DNA of 64,000 bases from Bradyrhizobium sp. (GTDB lineage Bacteria > Pseudomonadota > Alphaproteobacteria > Rhizobiales > Xanthobacteraceae), in NCBI RefSeq assembly GCF_027451485.1, contig NZ_DAIDJE010000139.1, forward strand, positions 39,004 through 103,003, read 5' to 3'. This document shows positions 58,826-64,000 of this stretch, piece by piece. How positions within the stretch are numbered: position 1 is the stretch's first letter; each line of letters begins with the position of its first letter. A model generated the notes under the pieces. That model saw only the letters and a program-made list of their open reading frames with translations. It did not search any database and was not told the origin of the DNA. The position numbers and the translations under genes are program-made.

Positions 58826-59422
58826 TCACAAGATGATGCTGGGATTGCGGATACATTGATCACACTGAAGCAGATTCACCTGCTTGGCAGAAATCTTCCA
58901 TTTCCCGTCGTACCTTCGGAAGCGGTGCCCGGCCCAACCGGCGAGTACCCGGGTTTCGTCGTCCCAGAACTCATTGATCATGAAGTTCGATCGCACGAGC
59001 TTCTGGTCCGCATTCAAGCAATCGAATACCTCGACATTCGACACCACCCGAACAGTCCTCGATGAGGGTGCCTGCGACCAGGCAAAGCCCGTCGACAGGC
59101 GATAGACGCGGTCTCCAAGCCTGCGGCGGTCATCGAACATCACGGCGATTTCGCTGCGCGGATCGCCTCCATTTGGAGTGCTCGGCACCCAATAGAAGCA
59201 TTCATCCGCATAGCTCGCCATCCAGCCGGTGAAATCAAGCCTGTCGAGAAGGCGTGCCTCGCGTTCAACCAGTCGCCGGAAAAAATCACGCTCGGCAGGA
59301 TCCTCGACCGTAGGCTCTTCGGTTCTGATGCGGTGAAAGTCCGCAATCAATTCCCGATAGGCCGCATCATCGACATAGTAGGAATAGCGTGCCGGATCAC
59401 GGCTGAGGGAAGTCGTGCTCAT
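58826..59422 (-). CDS. Aromatic-ring-hydroxylating dioxygenase beta subunit
   Basis: NTF2-like small subunit: EREARLLDRLDFTGWMASYADECFYWVP; directly follows the alpha subunit. Confidence 0.9.
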   Translation of the reverse strand: MSTTSLSRDPARYSYYVDDAAYRELIADFHRIRTEEPTVEDPAERDFFRRLVEREARLLDRLDFTGWMASYADECFYWVPSTPNGGDPRSEIAVMFDDRRRLGDRVYRLSTGFAWSQAPSSRTVRVVSNVEVFDCLNADQKLVRSNFMINEFWDDETRVLAGWAGHRFRRYDGKWKISAKQVNLLQCDQCIRNPSIIL

Positions 59423-60784
59423 CTAGGGCTCCCGACGAATGGTCAGCTTCGGCTGCGTTTTCATTAGACGTTTCCATTCTTTGATGTATTCGCGCATGAA
59501 GACTTCGTCCGTCGCCGGCCCCTTCAGCGTGCCATCTTCGAGCGTCTTGATGCGGCCGGGGATGTCGAGGCCCCGGTTCATGTAGATCCATTCGTCTTCC
59601 CGGCAGCGCAGACCACGCTGAATCTGTTCGAAGTTGGTGACGTCGTCGACTTCGCCGAAGTTCGGAAAACCTTCCTGCGTCCGCATCCGAAGGGTGTTGA
59701 TATCGTTCAGCACGTCAGGGCCCATCGTGCCGTCAACATCCTCGATCTTGGTGCCGTACCAGATGGTGTCGGTCTCGTCGTACGAGATCGGCTGAAACAC
59801 CTGGATGTGGTTGCCGAGCAGCGACAGGTTGGGAAAGATGTTTATGTTGACCGGCTCCGATCCCGCCAAGTCCAGAAACGACTCGGCCTTTGCGCCAAAC
59901 CGGCTTCGCAGCTTCTCGGCGACGTGCTCCATGCCGGGGTGCAGCGATTCGATCGCCCAAAGGCCGCCCGTCCGCGGCTGCAAGTTCGGCCGCTTGTCCT
60001 TGAAGTGATGTCCGTTGCCCATGTACTGGATATACATCGGCTGCTCGTCGGGCGAGTTCTTGTAGTAGGACATGCCCTTCTCGGTCGCCTCGTCCTGAAA
60101 GCGGTTTTCCGTTTCGAGCAGCGAGCGGTGCGAATACAGCACATGGTAACCGTCGCCGGAATTGTCGTAGGCGAGCTTCCAATTCCCCTTGTACTTGATG
60201 CGATTGGCTTCGCAGACGATGATCTTTCCACCCGGGTTGCGATCGATCCACTCGTCCAGCGGACGCTTGATTGGCCCGAGATGGTCGCTCAGCGACGGCA
60301 TCGCTTCGTTTAGCGTGGCGAAGATGAACCCGCGATAAGATTCCACCCGCGGCACCTGCGCCAGGTTGAATTTGGCATCATGTGCAGGATTTTCCGCGTA
60401 ACCGTCGGGCCACGGCACGCCGCGCAGCTTGCCGTCGTTCTGGAAATTCCAGCCGTGATAGGGACACTGGAACGCGCGCTTGTTGCCTTTCTCGAAACGG
60501 CAGAGCGTCGTCCCCCGGTGGGTGCATCGATTGAACAGGGCGCGGATCACGCCCTCGTTGTCACGCGTGACGATGAGCGGACGCAGACCGAGCCTCGCCG
60601 TGATGTAATCATTGCGTTCCGGAATCTGGCTCTCGTGAGCGAGATAGACCCAGGTGCCGCCGAACACGGACCGCATCTCGGCTTCGAAGATGGCGGGATC
60701 CGTATAAAGCGACTCATGGACGCGGTCCTCCTGGACCAGGTCATCCCAATCATAGGCTTGCGTGCGGCGTTCGATGTGGGTCAT
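59423..60784 (-). CDS. Aromatic-ring-hydroxylating dioxygenase alpha subunit (Rieske)
   Basis: Rieske CTHRGTTLC...CPYHGWNF; mononuclear-iron region YDNSGDGYHVLYSH. Confidence 0.95.
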   Translation of the reverse strand: MTHIERRTQAYDWDDLVQEDRVHESLYTDPAIFEAEMRSVFGGTWVYLAHESQIPERNDYITARLGLRPLIVTRDNEGVIRALFNRCTHRGTTLCRFEKGNKRAFQCPYHGWNFQNDGKLRGVPWPDGYAENPAHDAKFNLAQVPRVESYRGFIFATLNEAMPSLSDHLGPIKRPLDEWIDRNPGGKIIVCEANRIKYKGNWKLAYDNSGDGYHVLYSHRSLLETENRFQDEATEKGMSYYKNSPDEQPMYIQYMGNGHHFKDKRPNLQPRTGGLWAIESLHPGMEHVAEKLRSRFGAKAESFLDLAGSEPVNINIFPNLSLLGNHIQVFQPISYDETDTIWYGTKIEDVDGTMGPDVLNDINTLRMRTQEGFPNFGEVDDVTNFEQIQRGLRCREDEWIYMNRGLDIPGRIKTLEDGTLKGPATDEVFMREYIKEWKRLMKTQPKLTIRREP

Positions 60785-60808
60785 GGGTCAGCACCCCGCA
60801 GAAGTGGG

Positions 60809-62299
60809 CTAGAAAAAATCAAAATACTCGTTCTGCTCCCAGTCCGTGATCTCATCGCTCGACGGATCCAGGCTGTTGGCGGCGACGAACTCAGCGAAGC
60901 GGTCCGCCTCCTTGCGCTTCAGCGCGAGATAGTAGTTTACGAACAGGTCGCCCATCTCCCGGCGAAACAGCGCAGATTGCGAGAGGCTGTCGAGCGCCAA
61001 TGGCAAACTCTTCGGCAACCTGGTGCGATCCGTGCTGTAGGGATCGGTGTCCGGCGCACCCGGATCAAGTGAGTTGTCGATACCATCGAGGCCAGTGATG
61101 ATCTGCGAGGCAACGTAGAGATAAGGATTGGCCGATGGCTCTCCCAAACGGTTCTCGATCCGGGAGGCAGGATCGCCAGGCTCTCCCAATATCCTCAGCA
61201 TCACGCCGCGATGGTCATTGCCCCAGGCCAGCCGGTCCGGCGCGAGCGAATTGGCGCGGAAACGACGGTAGGCATTGACGGTGGGATTGGCGAATACCGT
61301 GGCGGGAATGCCGTGAGCTAGCAAGCCGCCTAAATAAGACATGCCCAGGCTGGAAAGCGGAATGCCGCTTTCGCTCGGCGTGAACGCGTTGGCCCCGGCC
61401 GAATCGACGAGAGATTGGTGCAGGTGCCATCCGCTCGAATAGAGGCCCTTCACTTTCGGGCGGCACATGAAGCTTGCGAGATAGCCCATCCGTCGCATGA
61501 TCTGCCGCGTGGCGGTACGGAAGAGCAGCAAGTTGTCGGCTGCGCGGAGGGCATCTGCCGGCCCGAAGGTGCACTCCACCTGGCCGGGTCCCCATTCGTT
61601 CTCGAAGGATCGGACAGGTAGATCCAGAGCTTCGTAAGCGCTTGCCAATCTCGCGATCGGCTCGTGCATGAGATCGAAGCTGGTTTCCGAATGGAACGAG
61701 TAGCCGGGCTCGACAGGATAGGCGCGTAACGCACGCCCCTTGATTCCCGGTGCGCCGAGATTTTGCTCGGTCAGTCGATCGTCGGCAAGGCGAAGCAAGT
61801 ACCACTCCACCTCCAGACCGACGACGCTGCGAAGACCACGGCCGTTGAGACGCTCGACCTGCTTCCTCAACACGTGTCGCGGTGAGAAATGGAATGGCCG
61901 TCCCGATGTGAAGTAATCGTCGCACAGCACCCAGCCGACGGTCGGTTCCCACGGCAATACCCGAAAGGTGAAGGGGTCCGGGACGATGATCAGGTTGGGC
62001 GACCCGGTCATCTCCTCTAGTCCCAGGCCGCCGCCGCGGGTGAATGATGAGAAGACCCGGGCCCCGGACGCGTCGAGCGTCGCCGTCGCAACATTGATGT
62101 TGTAGCCGTTCGTCATGGCGCCGCGAAAGACCTCGGAGGTAACGGTTTTCGCGCGCGAGACCCCGTGCGGATCGCTCCAGGCCACGCGCACCAGCTTGAC
62201 GCCGTCCTTGGCGATCCGGTCGGTCACCTCCTTCGATCGTGCGCGCTGGTCCTCGGTCCAAAGGCCGTGCTTGTCGATGAAACCGGAACTGCTGGACAT
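60809..62299 (-). CDS. Glutamine synthetase-like family protein (candidate gamma-glutamyl-amine ligase)
   Basis: Start at MSSSSGFIDK; LEVEWYLL, FENEWGPGQVECTF, GWHLHQSL, NPTVNAYRRF, RIENRLGEPSANPYLYVASQI. Confidence 0.9.
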   Translation of the reverse strand: MSSSSGFIDKHGLWTEDQRARSKEVTDRIAKDGVKLVRVAWSDPHGVSRAKTVTSEVFRGAMTNGYNINVATATLDASGARVFSSFTRGGGLGLEEMTGSPNLIIVPDPFTFRVLPWEPTVGWVLCDDYFTSGRPFHFSPRHVLRKQVERLNGRGLRSVVGLEVEWYLLRLADDRLTEQNLGAPGIKGRALRAYPVEPGYSFHSETSFDLMHEPIARLASAYEALDLPVRSFENEWGPGQVECTFGPADALRAADNLLLFRTATRQIMRRMGYLASFMCRPKVKGLYSSGWHLHQSLVDSAGANAFTPSESGIPLSSLGMSYLGGLLAHGIPATVFANPTVNAYRRFRANSLAPDRLAWGNDHRGVMLRILGEPGDPASRIENRLGEPSANPYLYVASQIITGLDGIDNSLDPGAPDTDPYSTDRTRLPKSLPLALDSLSQSALFRREMGDLFVNYYLALKRKEADRFAEFVAANSLDPSSDEITDWEQNEYFDFF

Positions 62300-62415
62300 G
62301 AGACCTCTGATCGATCGGGTGGGCAGCCTCGGACTCGCTGGCATGATCACCAGGATGGTATATTAAACAAATGCCGTGTTCGTCACATCTTATGATTTAA
62401 CTGGTATGTTTTGAG

Positions 62416-63354
62416 ATGCCGTTCTCGACGGTGCAGCGGGAGCCGCTGATCAACCGCCTCCGCCTATCGCAGCTAGCGTTGCTGGCGGCAATGGATCGAA
62501 CCGGCACGCTCAGCGCGGCCGCTCGCGAGGTCAATCTGACCCAGCCCGCCGCGTCGCGCTTGCTGCGGGAGCTCGCATCCGATCTCCGCGTCGTGCTCTT
62601 CGAACGCGTCGGACGCACCTTGCGGCCGACCGCGGCGGGACGCGCCCTGATCCGCCGGGCGGTCGGCTTCCTGGCGGAGCTCGACCGTACGCAGGATGAA
62701 ATCGAGGCGATTCATGACGGCCTGGTCGGAACGGTTCGCCTCGGGGCCGGCGTCAGCTCCTGCTATGTCGTCGTCCCGACCGCGCTCAAGCTTCTGATGG
62801 AGCAGTCTTCGGAAATCGCTGTCAACATCCGGGAAGGCGCCATGGACGAGTTGCTGGGGCGCTTACGCACTGGTCAGATCGATCTTCTGGTCGGCCGGTT
62901 TGGCCACGAGCAGGACTTATCCGACGTCAAGACCGAGGATCTCTATCGGCCGAGTGTCGTGGCCGTTTGCGGGGTCAAACATCCTTTGGCCTCGCGTCGA
63001 TCGCTCGATTGGGATCAGCTCTACGAGCAGCCATGGATTTTTCCCGAGGCCGGCACCGCGATGCGCTCGGCCATCGAGTCTCACTTTCGTAAGACCAAGC
63101 GGCGTCCGGCCAAGGCGTCGGTTGAATCATCCTCGATCCAGGCCAATGTCGCGCTTCTCAATTCGTCGCGCTTGATATGGGTCCTGTCGTCCGACGTGGC
63201 GGCGTATTTCGCTAAGCTGGGGGCGCTGCACGTCCTGATGGTGGAGCAGTTGCCCGCGCCTGGAGCTTTCGTGCTGGCTTGGCTCGTCGGTCGCCGATTG
63301 TCCCCTGCGGCCGAGAAGCTTGCCGACTGTCTACGGGCAGTAGGAACGCTCTAG
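62416..63354 (+). CDS. LysR family transcriptional regulator
   Basis: N-terminal HTH RLSQLALLAAMDRTGTLSAAAREVNLTQPAASRLLRELASDL plus LysR substrate-binding domain. Confidence 0.95.
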   Translation: MPFSTVQREPLINRLRLSQLALLAAMDRTGTLSAAAREVNLTQPAASRLLRELASDLRVVLFERVGRTLRPTAAGRALIRRAVGFLAELDRTQDEIEAIHDGLVGTVRLGAGVSSCYVVVPTALKLLMEQSSEIAVNIREGAMDELLGRLRTGQIDLLVGRFGHEQDLSDVKTEDLYRPSVVAVCGVKHPLASRRSLDWDQLYEQPWIFPEAGTAMRSAIESHFRKTKRRPAKASVESSSIQANVALLNSSRLIWVLSSDVAAYFAKLGALHVLMVEQLPAPGAFVLAWLVGRRLSPAAEKLADCLRAVGTL

Positions 63355-63937
63355 CTGAAGATGCTTGGCGATCATTGCTGCGCAATCTGAGACTGCACGG
63401 CGAGCGATTCCACCTTCTGCGTCCTGGTTTGCGCCCAACAGATGCACCTCCGTTTCGCCTCTTGTGCCCTTCGCGTCGTTTGTCTTCTCTGTACAAAGCC
63501 ATCACGAGCGAAGCGTACACCTGCGGCACCGAGACCTCCGGCACTTATGATTACGCCCTCCTCAAGGGAAAGAATCCCCTTGTGCCTTCGGGCAAATCAC
63601 TGGCACCTCTTTGCCCGTCTCGCGCCCTTTCACGAGGGGCGTATCACGGACGTTGGGCGCGGGATGCGGTTGTCTAGTCGCTGCTGGGGCGTCAAGCATA
63701 TAGTTTCAATGAACGCGCAATGAACCTCCGGACCGGTGACGGAAGCCTCGGCTCCTCCTGCGGGGGTTGTTCGGCGAGCAGACCCGCGCCTGCAACTCCC
63801 GCGAGACTAGCGAGCCGACCAGCCGCTCATTCGCAGCGGATTCCAGGCACCCTCGGCAGATGAAGCGTTTTCCCCTGCGGAACTTCCGCGGCCCCTGCAC
63901 GTTCGCTCATTCAATTTCGAACATTGGAGGAGACGAC

Positions 63938-64000
63938 ATGCGTAGACATTTGATGCTATCCACCGCTGCCGTTGGGCTGATGCTGGCCTCGGGCCTGGCG
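63938..64000 (+). CDS. 5' end of an exported protein (signal peptide only; truncated by window edge)
   Basis: ATG preceded by GGAGGAGA; MRRHLMLSTAAVGLMLASGLA signal peptide. Confidence 0.7.
   Translation, partial: MRRHLMLSTAAVGLMLASGLA

Noticed and set aside
62351-62415. Possible LysR box in the GS-like/LysR divergent gap (AT-rich around ATGATTTAACTGGTAT)
   Set aside because: No clean T-N11-A dyad could be identified by eye; kept only as the reason to suspect divergent control.
1-64000. CRISPR arrays, rRNA operons, prophage, IS transposases, toxin-antitoxin or known anti-phage defence genes
   Set aside because: I saw no regularly spaced direct repeats, transposase/integrase motifs, rRNA sequence or recognisable defence proteins anywhere in the window.

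Overview
The window is a 64 kb GC-rich alphaproteobacterial chromosomal segment. Gene content and dispersed palindromes look Bradyrhizobium/Nitrobacteraceae-like, but this is inferred without a search. It holds about 60 recognisable CDS, one tRNA-Pro(CGG), and an FMN riboswitch upstream of a ribB-type gene. Much of it is ordinary housekeeping or metabolism: CorA, L,D-transpeptidases, acyl-CoA ligase and dehydrogenase, TsaC, YgfZ, Tag, HMCES/YedK, Ggt and YgiQ. Three accessory blocks stand out. (1) About 12.3-28.8 kb is a catabolic island: a Dpp/Opp-type ABC importer flanked by two related amidohydrolases (one with a Tat-like leader), then an MBL hydrolase, an alpha/beta hydrolase with Ala at the nucleophile elbow, an SDR, a GntR regulator whose start codon lies in a perfect palindrome, and a divergent 3-hydroxyacyl dehydrogenase / BKACE / Bug-type SBP operon. 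(2) About 43.7-50.1 kb is a signalling block: a GGDEF-EAL protein, then an orphan TRAP-type binding protein 10 nt upstream of a chemoreceptor. (3) About 57.0-63.4 kb combines a selenium-binding-protein/methanethiol-oxidase-like gene, Rieske dioxygenase alpha and beta subunits, a glutamine-synthetase-like ligase and a divergent LysR. This resembles gamma-glutamylation-dependent amine oxidation but with a different gene set. The most distinctive non-coding signals are a roughly 160 bp composite double-palindrome element present twice, each time just upstream of a start codon, with degenerate copies elsewhere, and an uncharacterised ORF between the FMN riboswitch and ribB that stops 1 nt before the ribB ATG.
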